Source of the DNA: Asterella californica
Lineage: Eukaryota > Streptophyta > Marchantiopsida > Marchantiales > Aytoniaceae
Assembly (NCBI GenBank): GCA_036924285.1
Contig: JAYKYS010000014.1
Coordinates: forward strand, 4,774,001-4,838,000
Direction of reading: 5' to 3'
Length of the DNA stretch: 64,000 bases
Shown: positions 21,030 through 32,775 of the stretch, piece after piece
Layout of the letters: every line of letters begins with the position of its first letter
Position numbering within the stretch: position 1 is the first letter of the stretch
The notes under the pieces: model-generated
What the model saw: only the letters and a program-made list of their open reading frames with translations
Database searches by the model: none
Told to the model about the DNA's origin: nothing
Program-made: the position numbers and the translations under genes

Positions 21030-22956
21030 TAAGTAAAAGTTTTTGAAAATTGGTTTTTTAAAGTTTATTTTTAGTTTAAGATTTTTGCGTGATGGAGTTT
21101 ACTTGACCAAAGGCAGTATCAAGCACAAAAGAAAATTTACTCTCGTTCTGTTGTTCACGAGCTGAATCCTACCCACCAGTTAGGGTTTTCTCTATATCTC
21201 GATCAGAGAGGTGAAAGGGATTGAGCTTGCACCCCAAGTTGAGAGATAGAGACTCTCCCTATCAAGTTGAGAGATAACGAAATGTGAGAATTGATACTCC
21301 GATCTTATAAGAAGATCAAGAATTTAAATAATCATTTCGAGTACAAAAGTGATCTGATTATTATTTTATTTTCTCATTCTGATTGACTCCATGATTGTTA
21401 TCATTTACATCACCGCTAGATACGACTAACTTAGAGGGTGTTAGATCTCTCTCTAATAGTGGGTTTAGAATTATCCAATTTATTGCGGTTCTACTCTGAC
21501 AAGAATAGAACCGCAAGAATTTTGTGTTCCACAAAGTAAAGTTCAGACCATCACTTTGCAAAATCCTAGAGTCATAAATTAAAGCACGCATGATTAGATA
21601 AACTCAAACTTGCCTAAATGTGCTAGAGTAATTTGATACAAGAAGAATGTTCAGACTTCCACTTCAGAGAGAAGATCAGAGACATCATTCAATGTTGAAA
21701 CTGAAAAGTCAAATTGAATTTGGAACCATACAACTTAGTCTATCATGACGCATCTAATACCCGATTTGCACCCATGTGTCATGGTAAAAATAAAACAATC
21801 CATCATCTTCCTCCAATCGTCAAACGTTAGATCAAGAAGATACTTTCCACCTTCCCCGAGTTGCTCGACAATGCCCAAGCATACTTAAGTTTTCATTTAT
21901 GTAACTCTAAAGGCTGAAGCTAGAACAATGTAATAGTTACATAAAGATGCGTTATATGATCATTGAGAGACATTCTTGATACTGAGTCAAGAGGCCTTAG
22001 GATGCGATATTCAAAACAAAGTTGAGATAGTGCATTCTGCTTTTTTAGTAAGTTGCTAGAAGGTATTGAAAAGAAAAGACGTTTCAATCATTACATACTA
22101 ATACATTTATTTACTTTTAGTGAAAAACTTTAAGTCTCGGAAGATTTACCACGGTGGCTCGAGAAGGATCGATAATGAAATAAGAGATACAGTGGAGAGA
22201 GGCCTCTATTACTCTCTTTATCAGCAGAGTATGTTAGACCGATAGCGATAGACACGTTAGGATATATGCTCCAACTTTTACAGGATTATCCTCAATGCTG
22301 AAAACGTCTTTTCGACGCTAGAGATCTTTTCCTATTTTCGATGGGTTATGTTTACTATGTGCTTTTATTCAAATAAAATTAACAAATTATATAAAATTAC
22401 ATTATCTCTTCATGTGCATAACTCAAGTAATTCATAAACATCGAACTCTCTTTGGTTTGCTTCTTTCGCAATAAGATGTTGCTGATGTTCATATGACACT
22501 TAAAAAGTTGTGGTTATTAGTTATTCAGTTCATATAAAAGGTACATATATTAGTTTCACACGACATTTCACTCCGGTTCACGCTAACAAGAGTGCATGAG
22601 TTTCTTGGGACCTTCCTATTAACCTTTCTAATTATTTATTAGTGGATCAAACTCTACTTGGATCAACGATAAATATTGTAACTTAATTCAGTTCACATGA
22701 TTACCTCTGCATTATACTGAAAAAAAAAGTTTTCAATGGTGCATGATTTTTGTTGAATACATGTTACATTTCATTCTAATTAGACTCTTTCAACGAACTA
22801 TTTTCATGGTTTCATATTTCCGATTATTTTCAGATCGACGATTGGCTGCGGAAATGCAAGCGACGGTTACATCAACTATACAGTTAGAATGCAGGTCAGT
22901 TGCCGTACGAGTGAAGCCAAGGAAGGGAATACGAGTCTGGCAACAACGTACTGTAC
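21030..22956. other. AT-rich spacer, no gene seen
   Basis: Short frames at 21,361-21,591 and 22,743-23,177 show no recognisable motif; the second overlaps the inverted-repeat element. No LTRs or tandem arrays were noted. Confidence 0.4.
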
Positions 22957-23327
22957 GTACTGTATTACTGTATTTCGCACAAAACTGCAAAGGGGACATA
23001 AATTTACTGTATCGCGAATTAACGTTGATTCTACAAAGTAGTTCACTCAAGCTTAATGTCGTTCTTTACGTATTTTGCACAGTTGGTTACACTACAGATG
23101 TCACGCAGTTTACTTTGTATTTATCATATGCTAAATATAACTTTTTATGCGCGAAATTGATTCGATGCGTCATTTAGGTTTTAGTGTGCACTACTGTCTT
23201 TCTTCTTCTTTTTGTGCTCCTACCCGCCGTATTGCTTAATGTATCACGCAAAACCGTTTAATGTTTTAAATATATTTCGCACGATGAGCATGCATAAAGA
23301 TTTATATGCGAAATAGATTAGCAGTAT
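22957..23327. mobile_element. MITE-like inverted-repeat element, member 1
   Basis: The left end reads GTACTGTATTACTGTATTTCGC. The right end, as reverse complement, reads TACTGCTAATCTATTTCGC. This gives imperfect terminal inverted repeats of about 20 bp. The length (~371 bp) agrees with member 2 at 47,968-48,336 (~369 bp), which has related ends. There is no coding capacity of note. The target duplication was not resolved. Confidence 0.5.
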
Positions 23328-23600
23328 GGTATTTGATTGTGTCAGAAGCATTAGCTTTTTCCTGACAATGACAACACTGGGTAACATAACCTACCATAAT
23401 ACCACAGTGCTATTTTGGTTTGCCCAACGGATAAATAATTCAATTGATAAGGGATCAGTTTGCGTAAAGTTGTGCATACTGAGCGATATCGTGAGGAAAT
23501 TATGCAGGGTGATAAGCGAAAAGAGATATCTTAATTTCAAGTTAAACTAATTATTGAATTTCACTTTGGGTTTAGGCGAACCAATAGCACTACGGTACTG
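23328..23600. mobile_element. Partial inverted-repeat element abutting member 1
   Basis: The right end (reverse complement GTACCGTAGTGCTATTGGTTCGCC) resembles the right end of member 2 (GTACCGTACTGCTACTTAGG). It begins directly after member 1, so it is either a nested or a truncated third copy. Confidence 0.35.
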
Positions 23601-25575
23601 AGGTTTCCTAGTGGAAAACAACCTCATTTCTCGTATTGACGCACTACCAACCGTAGTTAGGAGGCACGACTCATATTAGCAACCACGACGCCCAGTCTTC
23701 GGGGACTTCCCTTGTAAGGCTTGATGGGGTCTTTCCATACGTTTGCTATTCATTGTGTCGCGTGTTCCCCCGTCTTCGGGGACTGGGAGGTAGCTTGCTT
23801 ACTTACGTGTTCATGTGCATTGCCGACCCTTCGACCCACTGATTGATCGTGCAGTTCAGATGTCTGCGAAGAGACATCCGGATCAAACAACTCGGTCAGC
23901 ATTAGGTGTTATTGGCCTTATTCACCAGTGAAGTTGGCTGCTGATTTCACGAATCTCAACAGCACTGTTACTGTCTGCAGTTAGTCCTCTCTCGTCCTCT
24001 CTCCCGTGCGATGCGACACGGTAGGTGAGTGGCCGAACCCTTAAGTGGAAGGAACCCAACAATCCGTGCTAGTAGTATGTAGAACGAGGCCGGAAATCCG
24101 AACAATTTGGCCAAATCTGCTTTCACAGCTGTTGCGTAGAGCCAAAGAGCGTGGTGATCCGAAAAGTTCCTTCTGCCCAGCTAGACTTCGGCGCTGTATG
24201 ATATCTAGGAGATTCCATACGGTTGCTTTCGGCTGGACTACGGGGGCATGGCGACGTCTGCGCCATGAGCGTTCATTCCTGTGACAGTGACGAAGTACTG
24301 CAGGAGACACTTCCCTCAGTCATTACCGTGCAATCAGATGCATCAAAGGGAAGGTAGTCCTCGATCAGGTCTTTTCAAGACAACAGTTTCAGCAGGAAAG
24401 CAAAGTCCACTCATGATCATGCCAGTGTCATTCAGTAGTTCATCAAGAGCACCTTAAAATTGTAGGTAAGATTCTGCAGGTCTGTTACCAAGCGTGATAG
24501 ATTTTGGACTCGTCAAAACAAACGCAAATGTTTCTTCCCACCACATGCGTACTATATTCCAAGCGACAAGGTCTCTCTCACAATTCAACCTTGGGTTCAT
24601 GCATTTCCGTTTGATCCCTCATTCTCTAAATTTCGTCCAAACTCCAGTTGATCGAACATAAGGTCTCAAGTAGCTTCCATCTTACATGTCCAATACTACG
24701 TACCATATTTGCACGCACAGGAGAAGATTCGACCGTCCCAGCGTCTGCACCTTTCTTCAAGAGAAACTCCACAGCGGATGATTTAGGCGATCCTTGAGGA
24801 GTACGGCCAAAAGCGTAACACAGTTCTGTGACTCATTAACCTTATTGTACACCGGGAGCACAACGGGCATCTCAGTGATCTCACGCACACACCTTCCGTC
24901 AGTGTGGGTGAGATTGAACCATACGAAATCTCGCAGAACGAGTATGGCCACTGTTCTGTGACTCATGAATTTTACTAACATGGGTGTATGTGCAGACTCT
25001 GAGAAACAAAACTTCCATCTCACCCACACTGATGGAAGGTGACACCCTCCAGATTTCTCCACTAACCTTTTATCCCTGTTCAATCCCTAAAGTAAATATT
25101 ACATCCAGCTAGCACGAAATCCGTTGCCGGTTCTCCTTTCGCTCGAACGCGTCCACGACTGCAAGAACAGGATACGAGAGCTCAGCAACCGTCCTTACCG
25201 TAACCCACTGAAAATACCATCTTTGTTCTCTGCTACATGTTTGGATTGCAAGCCCAAACCTCAGGATCAAACGTATCGTATCATTATGAAGGTATGTCAA
25301 CGATGACCATAGCAATTTACAAGCTCTCTTAGGGGAAGAATCCCAGCGAACTGAAAAAGAGGGATTTGGATCAAAGCATTCGTCCTATTTTGTGAAGTAA
25401 TATCCCATAATGTCACTTGCAATTGGATTCCAACGGAACAGAGTGTCTGATAAGTCCGTTATACAATGAACCAGCCTTACACTCGAATCATTCAAATCGG
25501 AAACCCAAGTCTTTTCAACACAACAGAAAACCAGAAGAACGTCAGGATCTTAGAGAACATGGTGATATGGTTACA
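23601..25575. other. Unassigned spacer with a foldback
   Basis: No gene was recognised. Two GTCTTCGGGGACT repeats lie at about 23,695 and 23,773. A 25-bp inverted repeat with one mismatch occupies 24,890-24,914 and 25,017-25,041. A direct repeat GTTCTGTGACTCAT lies near 24,825 and 24,953. Antisense-looking frames at 24.0-24.3 kb have no recognisable product. Confidence 0.4.
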
Positions 25576-25887
25576 TGTTGACATGTGTAGTAGTACAAGC
25601 TCCTGCTGAACTCCTGTAAGACTTTGGGCACAAGTCTTGTAAGACTTTGGCACAACTATGTTACGGAGACCCAACCCCAAAAATCTTTTGACTCCCTTAA
25701 AAGTCTTTTGACTCTCCCTATATATTGAGAAGTGGCTCTGCCCTCAAGTAAGTCTCTTTAGTGATACTCTGTTCTTTCTTTTCTTCCTCTTGTTAAGGCT
25801 GCGAGAGCCTCCTTCCTTTTTAGAAGGTTTTCCTCCCCTGTTGGAGTGGTGCTATGGATTGGGTTCTTGCTGCCATACATCGTGACA
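25576..25887 (+). repeat. Copia 5' LTR
   Basis: It is 312 bp, starts TGTTGACATGTGTAG and ends GTGACA directly before the primer site. A TATA motif (CTATATATT) lies at 25,719-25,727. Confidence 0.88.
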
Positions 25888-25899
25888 TGGTATCAGAGC
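25888..25899 (+). promoter_or_regulatory. Primer binding site for initiator-Met tRNA
   Basis: TGGTATCAGAGC is the standard plant Copia minus-strand primer site. It is complementary to the 3' end of initiator methionine tRNA and follows the LTR with no gap. Confidence 0.95.
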
Positions 25900-26366
25900 T
25901 TGAGTGAAGGAATTAGAGATTGGAGACATACAGAGGACTCCGATTGCAAGTGGAGTTGCTGTAATTTTTTGCACATGAAGATTTCTCTTGAGGCAAAACT
26001 CTAATAGACGTCCTTGCTGTTTGGAGCTACTTTCGAAAGTCCAGACATCATTTTTTCTGGTGCAGCAAAGAATGAGCAAAGAATGACAGCGTTGGTGACA
26101 GGTTTTGAATTTTCAAATTGTCCCTCTGCTGTGTTTGTTGTGTGTTTTTGTGAGAGTTTTCACAATTATAGTCAGTCAACAAGCTTTGACTGTATTTTTT
26201 AGGGTCTTCTATTCATTTTTAGCCAAACGGATTGTGTTTGCGTCACCCAGACTTACGTCTAAACCTACATCTATAAAACCCTAGAATCAACATTTCTATC
26301 ACTGTGTGAAATTCTGATCTGTTTAGAGACACTGTCTGTATCTTCGTTTCTTACGTCTAATCCATC

Positions 26367-29300
26367 ATGAGTAGAATAGAAACATTTTCAGTCATTACCG
26401 GTGAGCCTTTAGACAAAAACAACTACTCCATATAGAAGTATCACATGTCCGCCTTCTTGAAAAGTCAAAGCCTGTTTGGCTTGGTCACAAGGACAGATGT
26501 GAAACCCGTTGGAGTTGATACAGATCCTAATGTTGATGCATGGAACAAACTAGCTTGTCAAGCTGTGCATTATCTTTCTTTGTGTGTCTCACCTTTCATG
26601 TTTGGTTACATACAGTCTGTTGATACCCCCCAAGAGGTTTGAGATGCACTAGCTAATGTTTTCCAGACATCTACCAAAGCTCGTAAGTTACAACTCAAGC
26701 AGCAACTCTTGGATGTTAAGAAGGATTCATTGAGCATTACAGATTATGTTTATCAAGTGCGAGTTCTAATTGAGCAGCTTAACAGCATAGGGGTGAAAGT
26801 CGAGGATGATGATCTCATCCTACAAACCATCAATGGTCTTGGGAAAGAGTACAAACTTTTCGAGACTTCCATTGCTGTCAAGGATACTTTTCCCAAGTTC
26901 GATGAGTTGATTTCTATGTTAGTGTCAGAAGAGATTCGTCTTCAAGGCAATGGTGGTTCTGCCTCATCACAAGAGCAAGCTTTCTTTGCTGGAGGTAGAG
27001 GCAGAGGACGAGGAAAGAGCTTCGGTGGTAGAGATAAGAACCGATTTGGTTCTTCTGGTCGGGGTCAATTCCCTCAGCAGCAACAGAACCTTCGACCTTA
27101 TCATCAACAACAGCAAGCTAAAGACAGGGGTGAGCAGCGGTTCTGTGCATAGTGCAAAACCAAAGGTCATGTGATCAAGACCTGCTTCAAGAGGCAAGCA
27201 GACATCGGGTCTGGCAAGCTTCCACAGCAAAACTATGTATCGACAGAAGAACCTTTTTCAGATGGCAGTCTTCTGACGATGGCACATGTCATGGGTTTCA
27301 TGAGCAAACCTGCTGATGAGTGGTTTATTGATTCTGGAGCTTCGAACCACATGACAGCACATGGTGAATGGTTCAGCCAGAAGGAGCCATTGAAGACACC
27401 AGCAATAGTATATAATGGTGATGATACCCAGCACAACATTACACATATGGGTACAGTTCCTTTATCTGTTGCATCTTCAAACATTTCTGCTTTGGGAGAT
27501 GTATTGTATGTGTCCACCATTACTAGGAATCTAGTTTCAGTGGGTTAGATGGTGGAGCAAGGTTATCAAGTTCGGTTCAACAGCAAGGGATGTATTGTTG
27601 AAACCAGCGATAACAGTGTAGTTGCCAGAGGGTAAAGAGTAGGAATGTTGTTCAAATTGGATGCTGTTCAACCTCAACTTCAAGCCGCGATGTTTGTTCA
27701 TACATCTGGAATCTCAGATTTAGAGATGTGGGATAAGAGAGTAGGCCATATGAACTATCAGCGGTTGAAGACCTTACCTACGTCAGAGTTAGTTACAGGT
27801 CTCCCAAGTTCACATCTCCTATCCCATCTCAGATTTGTGAAGCTTGTCAATTTGGCAAGCAAGCTAGGCAGCCATTTCGCCATCAGGGCACTAGAGCCTC
27901 TAGGGTGTTGGAGTTGATACATTCTGATGTATGGACTGCATCTCAAGCAAGCTTGAATGGTTCTCAGTACTTTGTCTCGTTCATAGATGACTTCTCGCGA
28001 TTTACATGGGTCTACTTCCTCAAGGCCAAGTCAGACGTCTTTGTTGTGTTCCAGTCATTCAAGACCCTAGTTGAGAAACAGTATAACCATTGTATCTTAC
28101 GGCTCCGTTCGGATGGAGGAGGCGAGTTCATCTCTCGTCACTTTCACACATTCTTGCAAGAGCATGAGATCAAGAGAGAGGTCACGTGCAGCTACAGCCC
28201 ACAACAGAATGGTGTAGCAGAGAGGAAGAACAGACACATTGCAGAGTCAGCACGTGCGATGCTGAATGAGAAGTCTATGCCTAAATGTTATTGGGTAGAA
28301 GTTGTTGCATGTGCTGTCTATCTCATGAACCGTGCACCAACTGCAGCGGTACATAAGAAGACCCCCCTATGAGGTATTAGTAGGCAAGAAACCAGACCTC
28401 TCCTGTCTCAAAGTGTTTGGTTCTATATGTTTTGTACATTTACCAGATGAAAGACGCAACAAGCTAGACCCGAAAGCTGAGAAGTTTATCTTCTTAGGCT
28501 ATGCTTTTGATACGAAGGGGTATAGGTGTTATATATAACACCTATATCCCAACTTCGAGGAGACTGCTCATCAGTAGAGATGTTGTTTTTGACGAGTTGT
28601 TATCTTGGTATCAAGCTACGTCAGGCTCTGTTGCTATTTCACCTATTCTATCCTCTGTCCAACCTCTATCCTCTGTCCAACCAGTTCAAGTTGGTTCTAC
28701 AAACCACTAGTTAAGGTAGTGGTAGTGCTGTATTTCATCCAATGCGCATGAGAGCTCCTTGGTCTAGCCAAGTCCCTGTAGTTGATGTACCTACAGTTCA
28801 GGTCCCTCCACCTGTTGTTCAACCTACACAGGTTGTACATTCCAACAGTTCTCCAGTGTTGCAGCAGATGATCAATGAGAAGCGCAGTGCAGATATTGTG
28901 CATGCTTTTGACGACCACGTCAGCAGCTCTCAGCCAAATCAGGGATCTGAAGCTGGACCATCAGGTCAATCTGATCTGCGAAGGTCCACCAGAGAGAGAC
29001 ATCCTGTCCAACGTTTTCAGTGTGAAGGTTTCTTGGCTGAACACCATGCCTACATGGTGAATGTCGTACATGAGCAGGAACCAAATTCTCTTGAGGAGGC
29101 GATGCATCAAGCAAAATGGGTGCAAGTCATGCAAGTTGAGCTTTCAGCTTTGCAAAATCAGCAGACTTGGGAGCTGGTTGATTTATCTTATGATAAGAAA
29201 GCTATTGATTGTAGATGAGTTTACAAGGTCAAGAGAAATTTGGATGGTTCAGTCCACAAGCATAAGGCGAGACTTGTGGCTAAAGGATATGCGCAGCAAT

Positions 29301-30652
29301 AAGGCCTTGACTTTGAGAAAACCTTCAGTACGGTAGCCAAGATGGCTTTCATACGCACCTTTGTGACATTGGCTACAAGTAAAAGATAGCAACTGCATCA
29401 AATTGACTTCAATAATGCTTTCTTGAACAGAGATCTGCAAGAGGAGGTCTACATGGTACAACTCCCTGAATACGAAGACCAGAGGTATCCAAATAAAGTT
29501 TGTAGACTCCAGAAGTCCTTGTATGGACTTAAGCATGCTCCAAGAGCTTGGAATGCCAAGATTAACTCATTTTTTCTATTGCTTGGCTTCCGTCTTTGTA
29601 GTTCAGACTCCTCATTGTTCTCTTTGCAGGTCGATGATAATATAATATTGATCATCATCTATGTAGATGATCTTGTTATCACTAGAACCTCTAAGAGCTT
29701 TATCAAGCAAGTGAAGGATCAGTTGAAAGGAGAGTTTGATATGAAAGATCTAGATGAATTGAAGTACTTTCTAGCTATTGAGTTCATCAAGGATGGAGGT
29801 GATACATGGTTGTTACAGAGACAGTATGCTCTGAATAAGCTAGAACAGTTTGGAATGACAGCTTGGAATGACTATCTCTACTCCTCTTGCGTCTTCTCTG
29901 AAGTTGAATGCTGAGGATGGTGAGATATTAGCAGATCTTAATTTCTATAGACAGATTGTAGGCAGCCTGATCTACTTGACCATTACCAGACCTGATCTAA
30001 ATTATGTTGTAGGTCTAGTTAGTCAATTCATGCAAGCACCTAAGAAACCTCATCTTGATGCAGTTCGACGGATTCTACGATACATGAAGTTCACAATCCA
30101 GTATGGACTTCACTATGCAGCGGGTGGTCCTCTCTTGTTACATGGTTTTATTGATGCAGACTGGGCAGGAAGTGCTCAAGATAGAAGATCTACGTCAGGT
30201 TTTATCTTCAGCTTTGGAGACTCTGCTGTTAGTTGGCAGTCGAAGAAGCAACCTACAGTTGCTTTGTCATCGTTGAAGCAGAATACAGAGGTGCCACTAA
30301 TGCTACTTGCGAATCCGTTTGGCTTCACAACTTACTGGAAGATATGGGTGTGGAATTTTCTGACCTTGTTGCTTTACACACAGACAATATCAGCAGTATT
30401 AAATTTGCTTCTAATCTTATTTTCCATGCTAGGACCAAGCATATAGAGGTTCATTATTACTTTATTCGAGAAAAAGTATTGGCTGGAGAGATAGATCTGA
30501 GATATGTACCTACATGTGAACAAGTTGCTGATATATTCACTAAAGCTTTACCTAGAGATAAATTTGATATTTTCAAATTATGTCTAGGTGTTAAAGATAT
30601 TGATATGAGCTTGAGGAAAACTGTTGACATGTGTAGTAGTACAAGCTCCTGA
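26367..30652 (+). pseudogene. Copia gag-pol polyprotein (broken)
   Basis: The ATG at 26,367 opens gag (DYVYQVRVLIEQLNSIG, an RGRGRGK tract, and a zinc knuckle whose second position is a stop near 27,150). Protease has the DSGAS site at 27,330. The GAG-pre-integrase domain is at ~27,640-27,800. Integrase has catalytic blocks HSDVW, RSDGGGEF and QNGVAERKN (27.92-28.23 kb). RT starts near 29,090 and has YVDD at 29,660. RNase H has DADWAGS, VEAEYR and HTDNISS, ending at 30,652. The main breaks are stops near 26,433, 26,641, 27,150, 27,546, 27,633, 29,216, 29,300 and 29,386, and shifts near 27,830, 28,370, 29,870 and 30,265. Most stops fit C-to-T or G-to-A change of Trp or Gln codons. Confidence 0.92.
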
Positions 30653-30948
30653 AGTCTTGTAAGACTTTGGACACAAGTCCTGTAAGACTTTGACACAACT
30701 ATGTTACATAGACCCAACCCCAAAAGTCTTTTGATTCCCTTAAAAGTCTTTTGACTCTCCCTATATATTGAGAAGAGGATCTGCTCCCAAGTAAGTCTGT
30801 TTAGTAATACTCTGTTCCTTCTTTTCTTCCTCTTGTTAAGGCTGCGAGAGCCTCTTTCCTTGTTAGAAGATTTTCCTCCCCTGTTGAAGTGGTGTTAGAA
30901 GATTTTCCTCCCTTGTTGAAGTGGTGCTATGGATTGGGTTCTTGCTGC
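30622..30948 (+). repeat. Copia 3' LTR
   Basis: It starts TGTTGACATGTGTAG and follows the 5' LTR to TTCTTGCTGC. A 32-bp piece (TTAGAAGATTTTCCTCCC...) is tandemly duplicated at 30,863-30,926. The last ~14 bases of the 5' LTR (CATACATCGTGACA) are not conserved. The RNase H frame overlaps the LTR start. Confidence 0.85.
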
Positions 30949-30965
30949 TTATGACTTAACTTTTG

Positions 30966-32775
30966 TTACAGAACTGAAGTTTGCAGGAATCAAACTCGGA
31001 TTGCAGCAGCTGGTTGACGTAAAATCTCATGCCAAGGTCTCGACTTATTCGGAGATCTCTCGCATAGACAGTGAAAACAGGGAACTCTAGATCTAAGAGA
31101 TAAAATTTAATTCCTGGGATTTCACAACGTCACATACCTCCAAACTGCGAGACACTGTCATCGACCTTCTTCTATACTAGGTATAAACAAGCACAAGTAC
31201 TCCTCCTTAAGAGTCAAAAGAATGGAAACGGTCTCCCAGATACCTTTATCGACAAGATCGTCAAACAAAATTCAAATACGGCGAGGGAAAGGTGTACGTT
31301 ACTTGAGATCAGTGAAGGCAACTTTGGAATTTGATAAATAAACTTCAACAACTGTTTCTGACATTTACTGTGTAGAATGCCACTCTTGATGGCCGTGACC
31401 TACAAAGTGCATTTACCTTCGTCTCCAAGACATAACGCCTTCACAGCGTCAGAGCAGAGCTAAACAGGGCATCTACTTCCTGACGCAGCTGTTTGATCAG
31501 ACTGCAAGCTTAACTTGAGTTCACAAAACGAGATGCTAACCGCCGACGATATGTAGAACAAGAAGGTGGAACACACCTTAACTAAGTAAAGATTGGCCCT
31601 GAATGACGACAGCAAAGCCATCAAAGAACTCCGCCCGTTTATCCAGTATATTCCGTTGATTTGAACATAACTTCAACAAATCTCAAAGATCACAGGAAGC
31701 AACTCGACATCTTGCATGGCATTGCTTGAATAAGAAGGAATCACACAAGGTCGAAAATACACAATCTGTGCTATGCGAGATTCACGATAGCCCAAGAAAC
31801 ATTGCCATCTCAAGAGTAACAACATTAAGCTTCAATGCCTCAACCTACCTAACTTTTTCAAATAGATCAAGGAGTGGCTGGCCGCATTTACGTACCCTGT
31901 ATCCGAACACAGACCGCACGATTATAGTCTTCTACGACTTCAGAGAAGACATGCACCACTGGTTTTCCTTCATGGTTGTTGCTTTCATCTACATAGATAA
32001 GAAAGTTTTCTGCACCACCTTCTAAAGCCACCGCTGCACCCCCCATCAACATCAAGCTCCCAGTGCCAGCTAATACTAAATTCCATGTCTGAAAGAGACA
32101 TGCAGTGGTTGGATTGGCAAAAGAGCTGTATGTTTCTGCTTACATTCCTCAACCAGACGTTGAAAAGTTTTCGACAAAATGCACGACTTTTTACACTCGT
32201 ACCAAAACCAAGCGGGTGAACCCCAGAATGTTCTGACACATTTCCTTCGGTTTCCCCGACATGATATTTCTCAAGTGTAAGTTAGTCTAGCAGCAACGTA
32301 CCTAAGACATGAATCCGCAGATGCAACCACCAGAGCGGGTTTCAACAGCTTGAGCACAGGCGAAAGACAAGCTACGCAAAAAAACGTTTTCTTCGACACG
32401 ACGTCCTCGCTGAAACTTCAGTTCCCATTCCCGATAAACCCTGTAGTCGAATTGTGCGAGACAACACAACGAGTATTATATGCACGTTTCCGACGGGAAC
32501 GGGGATCGTGGGGAGAGATAGATTATGGTCTCGAATGTTTAGCGCTTCAAGACAAGAAGGAAAACAGCTCAAGATACAGCACGCAGGTCAAACGCAGGAG
32601 AAGGAAACGGACATGCGCAGCGGTGTCTCTTGCATTCTCAAGAGAAATGCACATCCTTCCGTCCATTCCTGTACGTATTCGAGCGTTCTCCTGTGTGGAA
32701 ATGTGAGGTGCGACTCGATAAAGCGATCATCTCAGCTGGTGAGAGCTTCATTCTCTGTGTACATTTTCCGAGGGG
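30966..32775. other. Unassigned, possibly decayed coding sequence
   Basis: Plus-strand stretches such as RKATAAPP-like and KCTTFYTRTKTKRVNPRMF (31.9-32.25 kb) look protein-like but are interrupted by many stops. I recognise no family. The 200-300 bp before 32,776 may include the lost N-terminal region of the phosphopantetheinyl transferase (frame ending VYIFRGGGWSPVKML). Confidence 0.3.

Larger units (their letters stand above)
25576..30965 (+). mobile_element. Ty1/Copia LTR retrotransposon, nearly complete but decayed
   Basis: It has LTRs at both ends, a primer binding site directly after the 5' LTR, and gag-protease-integrase-RT-RNase H in the Copia order. TTACA occurs just before the 5' LTR (25,571-25,575) and at 30,966-30,970, a possible 5-bp target duplication if the 3' LTR end is mutated. 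By eye the LTRs differ at about 20 sites over ~300 bp plus indels, so the insertion is not recent. Premature stops and frameshifts make it non-autonomous. Confidence 0.92.

Noticed and set aside
22743..23177. 144-codon plus-strand frame as a gene
   Set aside because: It crosses the border of the inverted-repeat element, has no recognisable domain, and is of a length possible by chance.
24041..24310. 89-codon minus-strand frame
   Set aside because: There is no motif, and the opposite strand is also open with equal quality, so neither can be supported.
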